From positions 124,001 to 188,000 of the forward strand of contig NZ_JAPFGA010000003.1 of assembly GCF_026241135.1 (NCBI RefSeq): 64,000 nt of DNA. Direction: 5' to 3'. Position 1 is the first letter of the stretch. Each line of letters opens with the position of its first letter. Below are positions 28,539 to 38,272 of the stretch, piece by piece. Below the pieces are notes generated by a model. It searched no databases. It saw nothing but the letters and a program-made list of their open reading frames with translations, and was not told the DNA's origin. The stretch is from Galbibacter kalidii. GTDB lineage: Bacteria > Bacteroidota > Bacteroidia > Flavobacteriales > Flavobacteriaceae. The translations under genes were made by a program, and so were the position numbers.

Positions 28539-29381
28539 ATGAAGCTTAAGGAAAAATTAGAATTATTCACAAAACAGAAACGAGGCCTTCTGGCGACCAA
28601 TTTTTATAATCTGGAAACCTTGCACGGAGTGCTCAGGGCTGCTTCAGAGTTGAACGAACCTGTCATTTTACAACTCACACAAAGTTCTATAGACTATATG
28701 GGACTTGATTCTGCTGTAAAAATGGGTAGAGCCGGACTAGAACAGTTTGGTGTGGAAGGATGGATACACCTGGATCACGGCGGTTCGGTAGAATTGGTGC
28801 AAAAATGTCTTGATGCCGGTTTTGATTCTGTGATGATCGATGGCAGTGAGCTTCCCTTTGAAGAAAATATAAAAATAACCCGAGAAGTCGTAAAACGAGC
28901 CCAAAGTTATGGCGCTCATGTAGAGGCAGAACTCGGCTACGTTGCAAAATTGGGACAATCACACGGAAAACAAGGTTTTACCCAACCCGATGAAGCAAAA
29001 AGCTTTGTAGATGCCACTGGGGTTGATGCTTTAGCTGTCGCCATTGGAACTGCTCACGGGTTTTATAAAGAAAAACCTAATCTGGACATTCAACTACTGA
29101 AAGCCATCGCAAAAGTAGCCAATGCTACTCTGGTATTGCACGGAAGTTCCGGAGTACCTCACAGTCAAGTTCAAGAGGCGATTAGTAATGGTATTTGTAA
29201 AGTAAATCTCGCTACCGAGATCAAGAACATCTTTATGAATACTCTGAAAAACGAACTTACTGACAGTACAGAAATTGATCTAAGGAAAGTTTTTCCAAAA
29301 GCTACCTCCCAGGTTACAGACCTGGTAAAGACAAAATTATTAATGATAAAAAACGAATCTCATGCTAAAACACTTCATTGA
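28539..29381 (+). CDS. Class II (zinc) ketose-bisphosphate aldolase, GatY/KbaY-like
   Basis: 280 aa. Zinc ligands and catalytic residues are in place: HLDHGGS near residue 80, AELGYVAKLGQSHGKQ with the Glu, AIGTAHGFY, and VLHGSSGVP. The family cleaves tagatose- or fructose-1,6-bisphosphate to dihydroxyacetone phosphate and glyceraldehyde-3-phosphate; the small size and context suggest the tagatose type. No GatZ/KbaZ partner subunit is present. Its 3' end overlaps the next gene by 20 bp. Confidence 0.88.
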   Translation: MKLKEKLELFTKQKRGLLATNFYNLETLHGVLRAASELNEPVILQLTQSSIDYMGLDSAVKMGRAGLEQFGVEGWIHLDHGGSVELVQKCLDAGFDSVMIDGSELPFEENIKITREVVKRAQSYGAHVEAELGYVAKLGQSHGKQGFTQPDEAKSFVDATGVDALAVAIGTAHGFYKEKPNLDIQLLKAIAKVANATLVLHGSSGVPHSQVQEAISNGICKVNLATEIKNIFMNTLKNELTDSTEIDLRKVFPKATSQVTDLVKTKLLMIKNESHAKTLH

Positions 29382-30357
29382 TGCACATGTACATTTGAAC
29401 ACGCGATCAGAAGCTAAGATGAAAATAGCCCAGAAATACAATGTGTCTTTTTTATCCATTAATACCGATATTCCTTTTTTTGACACATTGGAAGAACAGG
29501 AGCAGGTTGTTCACGATTTGTTAGCGAAATATCCAAACAGCACTAAATATATTACCAGTTTTGACACTCAGTATTGGAACACAGAAAAATGGCTTCCGCA
29601 TGCTATGCAGCAAATAAAAAACGGATTAAAAAACGGCGCTGTAGGGGTGAAAATCTGGAAAAATATAGGGATGGATCAAAGTGTGGTCGATAAAAACGGC
29701 AACTTTGTAATGCTGGATGACCCTCGCTTCCACCCCATCTATGAATATCTTCAGGAGAATAACATTTTACTGATAGGTCATCAGGGAGAACCGAAGAATT
29801 GCTGGCTTCCCCTTGAAGAAATGACAGTGGATTCTGATAGGGATTACTTCTCAGAACATCCTGAATACCATATGTATAAAAATCCGAAATACCCGTCTTA
29901 TGAAGAACAAATGCAAGCCAGGGATAATGTCTTGGAAAAATTTTCGAAGCTGAAATATGTCGGACTCCATTTGTTTAGTATGGAATGGAGTATCGATGAA
30001 GTTGCTAAGCGCTTGGACACCTATCCTAACACTATGACCGATCTGGCTGAAAGAATATGCCATGTGCAATTACAGGCAAAAGACGCACATCAAAAAGTGA
30101 AAGATTTCTTTATCAAATACCAAGACCGGATTATCTACGGAACCGATGTTATAGACGATGGCAGCATGACAGAAGAAGAGGTTGCCAATAAGTTTGAAAG
30201 GCTTTGGAAAAACCACTGGGATTTTTTTGCTACTGACAAAACACTTACTGCTCCGGAATTCAAAGGATCCTTTCAAGGGCTTTCCCTTCCGGAGGAAGTG
30301 CTTAAAAAAATATTTTATCAAAATGCAGTTAAAACATACCGTTATGAACAACAATAA
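29362..30357 (+). CDS. Amidohydrolase family (Amidohydro_2/COG2159-like) metal-dependent hydrolase
   Basis: 331 aa TIM-barrel hydrolase. The metal-site residues expected for this superfamily are visible: His9-x-His11 (FIDAHVHLN), His140 (IGHQGE), His203 (VGLHLFS) and Asp262 (YGTDV). It belongs to the Amidohydro_2 group rather than the NagA/AgaA (Amidohydro_1) group. In an operon that otherwise lacks a GalNAc-6-phosphate deacetylase, it is a candidate for that step, but lactonase or decarboxylase activity is equally usual in the family. It overlaps both neighbours (20 bp and 14 bp). Confidence 0.75.
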   Translation: MLKHFIDAHVHLNTRSEAKMKIAQKYNVSFLSINTDIPFFDTLEEQEQVVHDLLAKYPNSTKYITSFDTQYWNTEKWLPHAMQQIKNGLKNGAVGVKIWKNIGMDQSVVDKNGNFVMLDDPRFHPIYEYLQENNILLIGHQGEPKNCWLPLEEMTVDSDRDYFSEHPEYHMYKNPKYPSYEEQMQARDNVLEKFSKLKYVGLHLFSMEWSIDEVAKRLDTYPNTMTDLAERICHVQLQAKDAHQKVKDFFIKYQDRIIYGTDVIDDGSMTEEEVANKFERLWKNHWDFFATDKTLTAPEFKGSFQGLSLPEEVLKKIFYQNAVKTYRYEQQ

Positions 30358-31774
30358 AAGAAGAGATTTTTTAAAGTTAGGCTCCCTAGCCGGACTTGGA
30401 CTGGCAAGTGCAAACCTTATTGCTTCCTGTAAAAACACCAATGGTAAGGAAGCTGTTTTAGCTACCGAAGTGACTTCATCAATACAAAATTTCAACATGT
30501 CGGGCTATCAGGCACCAAAACTGGAGACAGTTCGCATTGGTTTTATAGGTCTTGGCATGAGAGGCCCGGGAGCCGTAAAACGCATGAGTTATATCGATGG
30601 TGTAGAAATAAAAGGACTGTGCGACCTCAGACCAAAACAAGTTGAAAAAGCACAAAAAATATTGAAAAACACTTCGCATAATCCTGAAACATACTCAGGT
30701 GATGAAGAAGTATGGAAAAAAATGTGCGACAGGGATGATATCGACCTTATCTATATCGCCACCCCATGGGAATTACATACCTCTATGGCGGTTTATGCCA
30801 TGGAGGCCGGAAAACACGTTGCTGTTGAAGTCCCTGCAGCCAAAACCATCGATGAATGCTGGCAATTGGTAGAGACATCAGAAAAGACCAAAAAGCATTG
30901 TATGATGCTTGAAAATTGTTGTTACGACTTTTTTGAGCTGCTTACTTTAAACATGGCACGACAAGGGTTTTTCGGAGAGATTGTACACGGAGAAGGTGCA
31001 TATATCCACAATCTTGTTGATCTTAATTTCAATAAAGAAACCGGTTATGAAAGCATGTGGCGCTTAAAAGAAAATGCTACCCGAAACGGAAATCTATACC
31101 CTACACATGGTCTGGGGCCTATCTGTCAGATTATGGACATCAACCGCGGGGATCAAATGGATTACCTTACATCATTGTCCTCCAACGACTTCAATATGCA
31201 CAATAGGGCTGTTGAATCAGCCGCTACGGACGATTTTTACAATCCGTATAAAGATGTGGCCTTCCGAGGAAATATGAACACCACCATGGTCAAGACCAAA
31301 AAAGGGAGAAGCATCATGATCCAACACGATGTGAGTTCTCCAAGACCTTATTCAAGAATACATTTGGTAAGTGGTTCTAAAGGAATGGCCAGAAAATGGC
31401 CTTCTCCCGCCAGAATTGCCAAAGGACACCAATGGATCAACGAGGAAGAGTTTAAAGAAATAGAAACAAAATACACCCCCGAAATCGTTAAAAAAGTCGG
31501 CGAATTGGCCAAAAAAGTTGGCGGTCACGGCGGCATGGACTTTATTATGGACTGGAGGTTGATCGATTGCTTGAGGAATGGCCTAGCTTTAGATCAAGAT
31601 GTATATGACGCCGCACTGTGGAGTTCTATCGCACCGCTGAGTGAGCGTTCGGTAGCAAACAGAGCACAATCTGTTGATGTTCCTGACTTTACCCGTGGAT
31701 CGTGGAAAACCAATGCTCCAATTGAATTAACACTTAAAGGAGCAGGTACTACCAACGTTATTTTCAACAAATAG
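30344..31774 (+). CDS. GH109-type NAD-dependent glycoside hydrolase (alpha-N-acetylgalactosaminidase), Tat lipoprotein
   Basis: 476 aa from ATG 30344 (an in-frame ATG at 30182 would overlap the amidohydrolase by 176 bp and lose the signal). The start MNNNKRRDFLKLGSLAGLG carries twin Arg6-Arg7, and LIASC is a lipobox, so a folded, NAD-loaded enzyme is probably Tat-exported and lipidated. The Rossmann motif GFIGLGMRGPG and blocks ENCCYDF, GNLYPTHGLGPICQIMDINR, GHGGMDF and SERSVA match GH109 enzymes such as NagA of Elizabethkingia, which cleave alpha-GalNAc by a redox mechanism. Other Gfo/Idh/MocA enzymes are less likely. Confidence 0.88.
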   Translation: MNNNKRRDFLKLGSLAGLGLASANLIASCKNTNGKEAVLATEVTSSIQNFNMSGYQAPKLETVRIGFIGLGMRGPGAVKRMSYIDGVEIKGLCDLRPKQVEKAQKILKNTSHNPETYSGDEEVWKKMCDRDDIDLIYIATPWELHTSMAVYAMEAGKHVAVEVPAAKTIDECWQLVETSEKTKKHCMMLENCCYDFFELLTLNMARQGFFGEIVHGEGAYIHNLVDLNFNKETGYESMWRLKENATRNGNLYPTHGLGPICQIMDINRGDQMDYLTSLSSNDFNMHNRAVESAATDDFYNPYKDVAFRGNMNTTMVKTKKGRSIMIQHDVSSPRPYSRIHLVSGSKGMARKWPSPARIAKGHQWINEEEFKEIETKYTPEIVKKVGELAKKVGGHGGMDFIMDWRLIDCLRNGLALDQDVYDAALWSSIAPLSERSVANRAQSVDVPDFTRGSWKTNAPIELTLKGAGTTNVIFNK

Positions 31775-31930
31775 TAGTTATTTAGTTGTTTTTATTAGCT
31801 AGTTTAAAGAAAATTGTGGCTTTTTTTTAAATATTTACATTTCTAATTTTATTTGTTACATTTACACTATACAGCAAAAATTCAGGATCCCTCAACTGAA
31901 AAAGTATATTTTTTCACATAAACCTATAAA

Positions 31931-32698
31931 ATGACTGGTATAAAAAAAACTGTTCAACGCAGATCATTAATTCTACAGAAACTGGATGAAAACGGCCAAG
32001 TCAATGTTAATGAATTAAGTGATTTATTGGGGGTGAGTGAAGTCACTATCAGGAATGACCTTGATAAGCTTGAAAAAAACAACTTGCTTATCAGAGCTCA
32101 TGGAGGTGCTTTCAAAACAAACAATTTAGCATTGACCGTTACCGAAAAGAAAAAAATCAATCTCGACATCAAACGTGCCATCGGAAAAAAAGCAGCTTCG
32201 TTTATCAATGAAGATGATAGTATCATCCTTGATTCAGGAACAACTACTTTTGAAATTTCAAACAACCTAAGCTCGTATAAAAGGCTTACGGTTATCAGTA
32301 ATGCTCTGGATATCATAAACAATTTGGCTCACTTTGACAACCTTGAAGTTTTTATGCCCGGAGGATATCTCAAAGAGTTTTCCATGTCTATGGTTGGCCC
32401 TATGGCTGAAAGGAATTTCAAACAATTGTATTGTAATAAATTGTTTTTAGGTGTTGATGGTATTAAACCCAATACAGGGGTCTTTACACACTATATGGAA
32501 GAGGCTTACCTCAACCAGATCATGATCGATATTGCCGAAGAAGTAATCGTTGTTTCTGATTCATCAAAATTCAAAAAGACAGGTTTTGCCTTTATCAGCA
32601 ACTTTGATAAAATCCACAAACTCGTCACAGACGACAAGATTGATCCGTCTGACCGTGAAATGCTTGAAAAAAATAATGTGGAAGTGATTATTGCCTAA
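31931..32698 (+). CDS. DeoR/GlpR-family transcriptional regulator
   Basis: 255 aa. The N-terminal helix-turn-helix (VNVNELSDLLGVSEVTIRND, then LIRAHGGAF) is followed by the DeoR C-terminal sensor domain (DDSIILDSGTTTFEIS, LGVDGI, VVSDSSKF), which binds a phosphosugar. AgaR, the regulator of GalNAc operons in Proteobacteria, is of this family. It has its own 156-bp leader and is convergent, 13 bp from the GH15 gene. It probably senses an intermediate such as tagatose-6-phosphate or galactosamine-6-phosphate. Confidence 0.9.
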   Translation: MTGIKKTVQRRSLILQKLDENGQVNVNELSDLLGVSEVTIRNDLDKLEKNNLLIRAHGGAFKTNNLALTVTEKKKINLDIKRAIGKKAASFINEDDSIILDSGTTTFEISNNLSSYKRLTVISNALDIINNLAHFDNLEVFMPGGYLKEFSMSMVGPMAERNFKQLYCNKLFLGVDGIKPNTGVFTHYMEEAYLNQIMIDIAEEVIVVSDSSKFKKTGFAFISNFDKIHKLVTDDKIDPSDREMLEKNNVEVIIA

Positions 32699-32711
32699 AA
32701 AACGACTTCCA

Positions 32712-34520
32712 TTAGTCTTGTCTCACCGTTTCCACAATTTGCTCTTCCTCGGTAATATAATTGGAAAGATTGATCGCAGTTTCAACAAGTGCCAAATGTG
32801 AATATGCCTGTGGGAAGTTCCCCAAAAGGCGTTTGGTTTTAAAATCTATGTCTTCACTGAACAGCCCTAAGTGATTACTATACGACAACAATTTCTCAAA
32901 AAGTTCAATTGCTTTTTTATGCTCTCCTATCTTATTAAGGGCATTGATATACCAAAAAGTACAAATTGTAAAAGATGACGACGGCAAGCCAAAATCATCT
33001 TTGTTTTTATATCGATACAACAAACCGTCGTTGCTCAATTCCTTTTCAACAGCTTTTACCGTGCTTATATATTTCGGGTCACGGGCATCGATAAATCCGT
33101 AAGTTTCCATAAGCAAAACTGAAGCATCCATGTCATTAGAGCCATAGGATTGCGTGAAAGCCCCCACTTCTTCATTCCAGGAGTTTTTATAAATATCTTT
33201 CCTGATCTCATTTTCCAAGCATTCCCACTTGTCGATCTTACGGTCTTTGTTCAACATTTTGGCTACACGCAAAGCCCTATCGACCGCTACCCAACACAAA
33301 ATCTTTGAAAATGTGAAATGCTTTTCCTCCGTCCTGAATTCCCATATGCCTTTATCGGGTTCCCTCCAGTGTTTGTTCACTACCCAAACGATGCCCTTGG
33401 TGATCGTCCACAGATCTTCACTATTTTCAATTTCAATACTGAATTTTATAAACTGCTCATAAATAACATCCATCAATATTCCGTAGATATCATTCTGACG
33501 TTGTTCATAAGCAGCATTTCCTATTCTTACAGGTTTGGAGCCTTCATAACCATTTAGGTAATCCAAGGTTTTTTCTGTCAATATTTTTTCCTTGTTGATC
33601 CCATACATGATCTGCAATTTCTCATCCTTATCCGGGATCAGATCAATAATAAATTTCAAATAGCGCTTTGCCATGTTTTTATGCCCCAGCTCAGAAACCA
33701 CTTTTATAACCATGGACGCATCGCGAATCCAACAGAAACGGTAATCCCAATTCCTCACTTCCCCAATGGTTTCCGGCAGGGAAGTCGTAGCCGCTGCCAA
33801 AACCGCTCCGGATTTATCATAACTTAGCATTTTTAAGGTCAGGGCACTACGCGAAATTTCTTTGTTGTATTTTTTATAAGTAGGTGTTCTGTCTGCCCAA
33901 TTCAGCCAATAAACCTTTGTCCTGTTGAGCTCCAGAAAGGCTTTATTAACAGTGGGTACAAATATTTTTTCATTATAACCTACCAAAAAATATCCATCAT
34001 CGGTAACTTCAATCTCCTCTCCACTGACTACCTTTTCTTTATCAAAACTGGTATAAAGAAACAAGGTATCAAACCTTTCCTTATCGGTAAGACTCACAAT
34101 GAAGTCATCTTTTACATAAATATTGGTTGTCCCTAAAGCGTATTCCAATTTAGGCTTATAATCCACCCTGAATTTTGGTTTTCCACTTTTGTATTCTATG
34201 TAACGAATGATATCCGGAGGCGCATTATATCCTCCGGTTTCATTATAATAACGCGGCATAAAATCGTTTATCAAAAAAGCATCCGTTCCGTTGGAAAATT
34301 CCGTGACCAGAATGTTAGTATTTCTAAAATATGTTTGAGTTATTTTATATGTATGATCGACCGTAAAGCCGAAATGGCCTCCTTTTTCGTCATCCAAGAT
34401 CTTGGCAAATACAGAAGAAGAATCAAATTCCGGAAGGCAGCACCAATCAAGAGACCCCGTTTTTGAAATTAAAGCTGCACTTCTACAATTACCTATGATT
34501 CCGTATTCCAAATTCTCCAT
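32712..34520 (-). CDS. Glycoside hydrolase family 15 protein (glucoamylase/trehalase-like)
   Basis: 602 aa, cytoplasmic (no signal peptide). It opens MENLEYGIIGNCRSAALISK then GSLDWCCLPEFDS, the GH15 N-terminal signature, and shows WDYRFCWIRDASM (substrate-binding) and GIWEFRTEEKHFTFSK (acid/base Glu region) in the catalytic alpha/alpha barrel. GH15 contains glucoamylases and, in several bacteria, trehalases. Being divergently paired with a trehalose-6-phosphate synthase/phosphatase, a trehalose-degrading role is reasonable but unproven. Confidence 0.9.
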   Translation of the reverse strand: MENLEYGIIGNCRSAALISKTGSLDWCCLPEFDSSSVFAKILDDEKGGHFGFTVDHTYKITQTYFRNTNILVTEFSNGTDAFLINDFMPRYYNETGGYNAPPDIIRYIEYKSGKPKFRVDYKPKLEYALGTTNIYVKDDFIVSLTDKERFDTLFLYTSFDKEKVVSGEEIEVTDDGYFLVGYNEKIFVPTVNKAFLELNRTKVYWLNWADRTPTYKKYNKEISRSALTLKMLSYDKSGAVLAAATTSLPETIGEVRNWDYRFCWIRDASMVIKVVSELGHKNMAKRYLKFIIDLIPDKDEKLQIMYGINKEKILTEKTLDYLNGYEGSKPVRIGNAAYEQRQNDIYGILMDVIYEQFIKFSIEIENSEDLWTITKGIVWVVNKHWREPDKGIWEFRTEEKHFTFSKILCWVAVDRALRVAKMLNKDRKIDKWECLENEIRKDIYKNSWNEEVGAFTQSYGSNDMDASVLLMETYGFIDARDPKYISTVKAVEKELSNDGLLYRYKNKDDFGLPSSSFTICTFWYINALNKIGEHKKAIELFEKLLSYSNHLGLFSEDIDFKTKRLLGNFPQAYSHLALVETAINLSNYITEEEQIVETVRQD

Positions 34521-34686
34521 TAATTATTTTTTTTAATGTAAAAAACCTAATAATTCCTTAAATTAACGAAAATCTTATTTGTTAACCAAGATCGCATTAT
34601 GAAATGAGGATAAATAAATTTCATCATTGCATTCTTGTCAAAAAAACGGAATCTTTTCTGAGGATTTCTATGAAAACTTAAAATAC

Positions 34687-36897
34687 ATGAGCAGAACAAT
34701 AATTGTTTCCAACCGATTGCCATTACAAGTAAAATTGAATAACAACGAATTGGAGGTTGTCCCCAGTGTGGGCGGACTTGCCACCGGTATGAAGTCTGTG
34801 CACAAAGAAGGTGATGGCATCTGGATAGGTTGGTCAGGACTTACTGAGGAAGAATTGGACGCATCACTGGCAAAAAAAGTGGACAAGGCCATTGCCAAAG
34901 AGAATTGTGCTTCGGTAAACCTAACGGAAAATGACATCCAAAACTTCTATTACGGCTTGAGTAACAGGGCCCTTTGGCCCTTATTCCATTATTTTATAGA
35001 ATATACCGAGTTTGAACGGGAATTTTGGGAATCCTATAAAGAGGTGAACCAAAAATTTGCCGACGTTGTTATCGATCATCTGGAAGACGGCGATCAAGTG
35101 TGGGTACACGATTATCAATTGTTGCTGCTACCACAAATGATCAAAGACAAAAAACCCAGTACTTCTGTTGGTTTCTTCCTTCATATCCCCTTCCCTTCCT
35201 ATGAGATTTTCAGGATCTTTCCCTGGCGTGAAGAACTGCTCACAGGTATGTTGGGTGCAGACCTTCTCGGTTTTCACACTTACGACTACGAACGGCATTT
35301 TTTGAGTTCGATAAAACGTATTTTAAGACTCGATGTCAAATTTAACGAAATCACCTATCACGATAGAATTGTAAAAGTAGATTCTTTCCCGATGGGAATC
35401 GACTATAAGAAATTCCACAATGCAGCATCCAACCATACAAAACAGAGTTCTAAAGAACGATCGGAGCTCCAAAAAAGACTGGACGACCATATTCAGGCTT
35501 CAGAAGACACAAAACTCATTCTCTCTATAGATCGATTGGATTATACCAAGGGAATCCCCAATCGCATTCGCGCCTTTGAACATTTCCTGAATAAATATCC
35601 GCAGTTTAAAGAAAAAGTACGGCTGATCATGCTTGCGGTTCCTTCCCGCTCCAATGTTCCGCAATACCAATTACTGAAAAAGGAAACCGACGAACTCGTA
35701 GGTCGTGTTAACGGACAGCTCGCAACAGTTAGCTGGACCCCCATTTGGTATTTCTACCGCTCCATGCCTTTCGACAACCTCATCGATCTCTACACTTCGG
35801 CAGATATCGCATTGATAACCCCTGTCAGGGACGGGATGAATTTGGTAGCCAAAGAATATGTCGCTACACGTACCGACAAAAGCGGAGTGTTGATTCTTAG
35901 TGAAATGGCCGGAGCTTCTAAGGAAATGAACGAAGCCATTATGATCAACCCCAATAATTTTGATCAAATAGCAGACGCGATCAAACAGGCTTTGGAAATG
36001 CCTTTGGAAGAACAAATAGCGAGAAATACCATCCTTCAAGAACGTTTGGAACGCTACAGTGTGGAAAAATGGGCCCATGAATTCATGAAATCCCTGGAAG
36101 CTACCAAAAATATTGGAGAGGTGATTGTTTCTACTAAATTAAATGATCAATTATACAACAAAATAATCGGGGACCATAAAAATGCGGAAAGCAGCTTGAT
36201 CCTCTTGGATTATGACGGAACACTCAAAGGTTTCCACGACAATCCGAAACAAGCCAGTCCCGATACAACCCTTTTGGAACTACTCGATAAACTGAACAAT
36301 AAAAAGAATACCGATGTGGTCATCATCAGCGGACGCGATAAAGAGACTTTTGAAAAATGGTTTGGAAACAAGAATTACAACCTCATTACCGATCATGGAG
36401 TGTGGTTAAAAAAATCTGATAAAGACTGGGAAGCATTAGAAAGATTAAAAAACGATTGGATGGAGAACATTCGTCCCATTCTTGAAACCTTTGTAGACCG
36501 CACACCCGGAACATTTATAGAAGAAAAAAAATATTCCCTTGCTTGGCACTATCGCAAAGCCGACCCCGAATTGGCACAGATAAGGACTATTGAACTGAAT
36601 ACTGTGCTCACCAGTTTGATTTCCAACAACGACCTTAGCGTATTGAAAGGCAATAAAGTAATCGAAATCAAAAGCAGTAGTGTAAACAAAGGAAGAGCCG
36701 CTTCCCGATTGCTTTCTACTAAAAACTACGACTTTGTCTTTACTATAGGCGACGACTGGACCGATGAATATATGTTTGAGGAAGTCCCCGAAGACGCCTA
36801 TACGGTAAAAGTTGGATTTAAAAAGACCAAAGCCCGGTATTATGTAAAAGACACCAATGAAGTAAGGACGTTGCTTCAAAAATTTGTGGATGCGTAG
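34687..36897 (+). CDS. otsAB: Bifunctional trehalose-6-phosphate synthase/phosphatase (OtsA-OtsB fusion)
   Basis: 736 aa from ATG 34687; a TTG at 34627 is in frame but the family starts at SRTIIVSNRLPLQVK. Residues to about 470 form the GT20 synthase (GGLATGMKSVHKEGDG, HDYQLLLLPQMI, HIPFPSYEIFR, DRLDYTKGIPNRI, DGMNLVAKEYVA). The rest is a HAD phosphatase (LILLDYDGTLKGF with DxDxT, then GDDWTDEYMF). Together they make trehalose from UDP-glucose and glucose-6-phosphate, an osmoprotectant. Divergent from GH15. Confidence 0.95.
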   Translation: MSRTIIVSNRLPLQVKLNNNELEVVPSVGGLATGMKSVHKEGDGIWIGWSGLTEEELDASLAKKVDKAIAKENCASVNLTENDIQNFYYGLSNRALWPLFHYFIEYTEFEREFWESYKEVNQKFADVVIDHLEDGDQVWVHDYQLLLLPQMIKDKKPSTSVGFFLHIPFPSYEIFRIFPWREELLTGMLGADLLGFHTYDYERHFLSSIKRILRLDVKFNEITYHDRIVKVDSFPMGIDYKKFHNAASNHTKQSSKERSELQKRLDDHIQASEDTKLILSIDRLDYTKGIPNRIRAFEHFLNKYPQFKEKVRLIMLAVPSRSNVPQYQLLKKETDELVGRVNGQLATVSWTPIWYFYRSMPFDNLIDLYTSADIALITPVRDGMNLVAKEYVATRTDKSGVLILSEMAGASKEMNEAIMINPNNFDQIADAIKQALEMPLEEQIARNTILQERLERYSVEKWAHEFMKSLEATKNIGEVIVSTKLNDQLYNKIIGDHKNAESSLILLDYDGTLKGFHDNPKQASPDTTLLELLDKLNNKKNTDVVIISGRDKETFEKWFGNKNYNLITDHGVWLKKSDKDWEALERLKNDWMENIRPILETFVDRTPGTFIEEKKYSLAWHYRKADPELAQIRTIELNTVLTSLISNNDLSVLKGNKVIEIKSSSVNKGRAASRLLSTKNYDFVFTIGDDWTDEYMFEEVPEDAYTVKVGFKKTKARYYVKDTNEVRTLLQKFVDA

Positions 36898-36937
36898 CTG
36901 TTTTTCATATCTTTAATCTTTAATCAATGTTACTTAT

Positions 36938-38272
36938 ATGAAAAATCTTTTTTTCACCCTCATTTTTATAGCGTCTGCTATGGTTTCGGCACAAACCGAT
37001 ACCCGTATTTATGACATTATTGAGGATGTGTCAGCCGATCGGATCGAGAAAGACATTACCAAACTGGTGAGCTTTGGTACTCGCCATACCCTGAGCGATA
37101 CTACATCGCAAACAAGAGGTATTGGCGCTGCAAGACGATGGATCAAAGAAGAATTTGAAAATACTTCATCAGACTGTAAAGGTTGTCTTAATGTGTTCTA
37201 TCAAAAAAACCTTGTTGAAGAAGGGACAAACAGCAGGATTGTAAAAAATGTATGGGTGGTCAATGTCGTGGCCGTTCAAAAAGGTAGCAAATACCCCAAT
37301 CGCTACATCATCATGAGTGGTGATATCGATTCCAGGGTTTCAGATCCCAATAATTTCACTTCAGAATCCCCCGGAGCCAATGACAATGCCAGTGGAATGG
37401 CAGGCACTATGGAGGCTGCCAGGGTTTTGTCTAAATACCAATTTGAAAACAGCATTATCTACGTAGGTCTTTCCGGAGAAGAACAAGGTTTGTTCGGTGG
37501 AAAAGGGTTGGCCGAACACGCCAAAGAAAATGGTTGGGAGATCATCGGGATTTTCAATAACGACATGATCGGAAACATAAAAGGAGTAGATGGCATTATC
37601 AGCAATACCGATTTCAGGATTTTTTCTGAACCTACCCCTCCTACCGAAACAGAACAAGAACGTAGAAGGCGTAGATTATATGGCGGTGAAGTGGACGGAA
37701 TTTCAAGACAATTGGCACGCTATGTCCATAAGAATGTAAAAACCTATATGCCGGAAATGAATCCGATGCTGATCTACAGACTCGACCGTTTTGGGCGTGG
37801 CGGACATCACAGACCATTCAACGATGCCGGTTTTGCAGGAATCCGAATCATGGAAGCCCACGAAAATTACACCCAACAACATCAAGATCTGCGAACAGAA
37901 AACGGAATCGAATACGGCGACGTGCTCAAACACGTCAACTTTGATTATGCCGCCAAACTCACAGCCGTCAATGCTATTAACCTTGCATCTATTGCCTGGG
38001 CGCCACCTGCCCCTATAAAAGTAGCTGTCGGTGGTATTGTAGAAGCCTCAGCCAAACTCAAATGGGATAAAGTCCCCGGAGCCAAAGGCTATAAAATCTA
38101 TTGGCGGGATACTACCTCCCCTACTTGGAACCATTCCCGCTATGTAGGTGATGTATCGGAATTCACACTGGAAGGCGTGGTCATCGATAATTTCTTTTTC
38201 GGAGTAGCAGCCGTTGGTGAAAACGGTCATGAAAGTGTTGTTGTTTTTCCGAATGATATTATAAGGGATTGA
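36938..38272 (+). CDS. Secreted M28-family peptidase with C-terminal Fn3-like domain
   Basis: 444 aa. Signal peptide MKNLFFTLIFIASAMVSA. The zinc-peptidase core has GANDNASGMAGTMEAAR (bridging Asp), LSGEEQGLFG (Glu general base and ligand) and NNDMIGN (Asp ligand), then a His-rich GGHHRPFNDAGF (last ligand). The first ligand, normally His in H-x-D, reads Asp129-Ile-Asp131 (SGDIDSR). The C-terminal ~95 residues (APPAPIKVAVGGIVEASAKL to KGYKIYWRD) resemble a fibronectin type III domain. Aminopeptidase activity is expected. A possible -7 box TATCTTTA lies at 36908-36915. Confidence 0.88.
   Translation: MKNLFFTLIFIASAMVSAQTDTRIYDIIEDVSADRIEKDITKLVSFGTRHTLSDTTSQTRGIGAARRWIKEEFENTSSDCKGCLNVFYQKNLVEEGTNSRIVKNVWVVNVVAVQKGSKYPNRYIIMSGDIDSRVSDPNNFTSESPGANDNASGMAGTMEAARVLSKYQFENSIIYVGLSGEEQGLFGGKGLAEHAKENGWEIIGIFNNDMIGNIKGVDGIISNTDFRIFSEPTPPTETEQERRRRRLYGGEVDGISRQLARYVHKNVKTYMPEMNPMLIYRLDRFGRGGHHRPFNDAGFAGIRIMEAHENYTQQHQDLRTENGIEYGDVLKHVNFDYAAKLTAVNAINLASIAWAPPAPIKVAVGGIVEASAKLKWDKVPGAKGYKIYWRDTTSPTWNHSRYVGDVSEFTLEGVVIDNFFFGVAAVGENGHESVVVFPNDIIRD

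Noticed and set aside
30182-30343. Longer start for the GH109 gene
   Set aside because: It would run through the amidohydrolase gene and move the twin-Arg signal away from the N-terminus.
29362-30357. Assigning the amidohydrolase firmly as GalNAc-6-phosphate deacetylase
   Set aside because: It is in the Amidohydro_2 branch, not the NagA branch; context alone does not prove the reaction.
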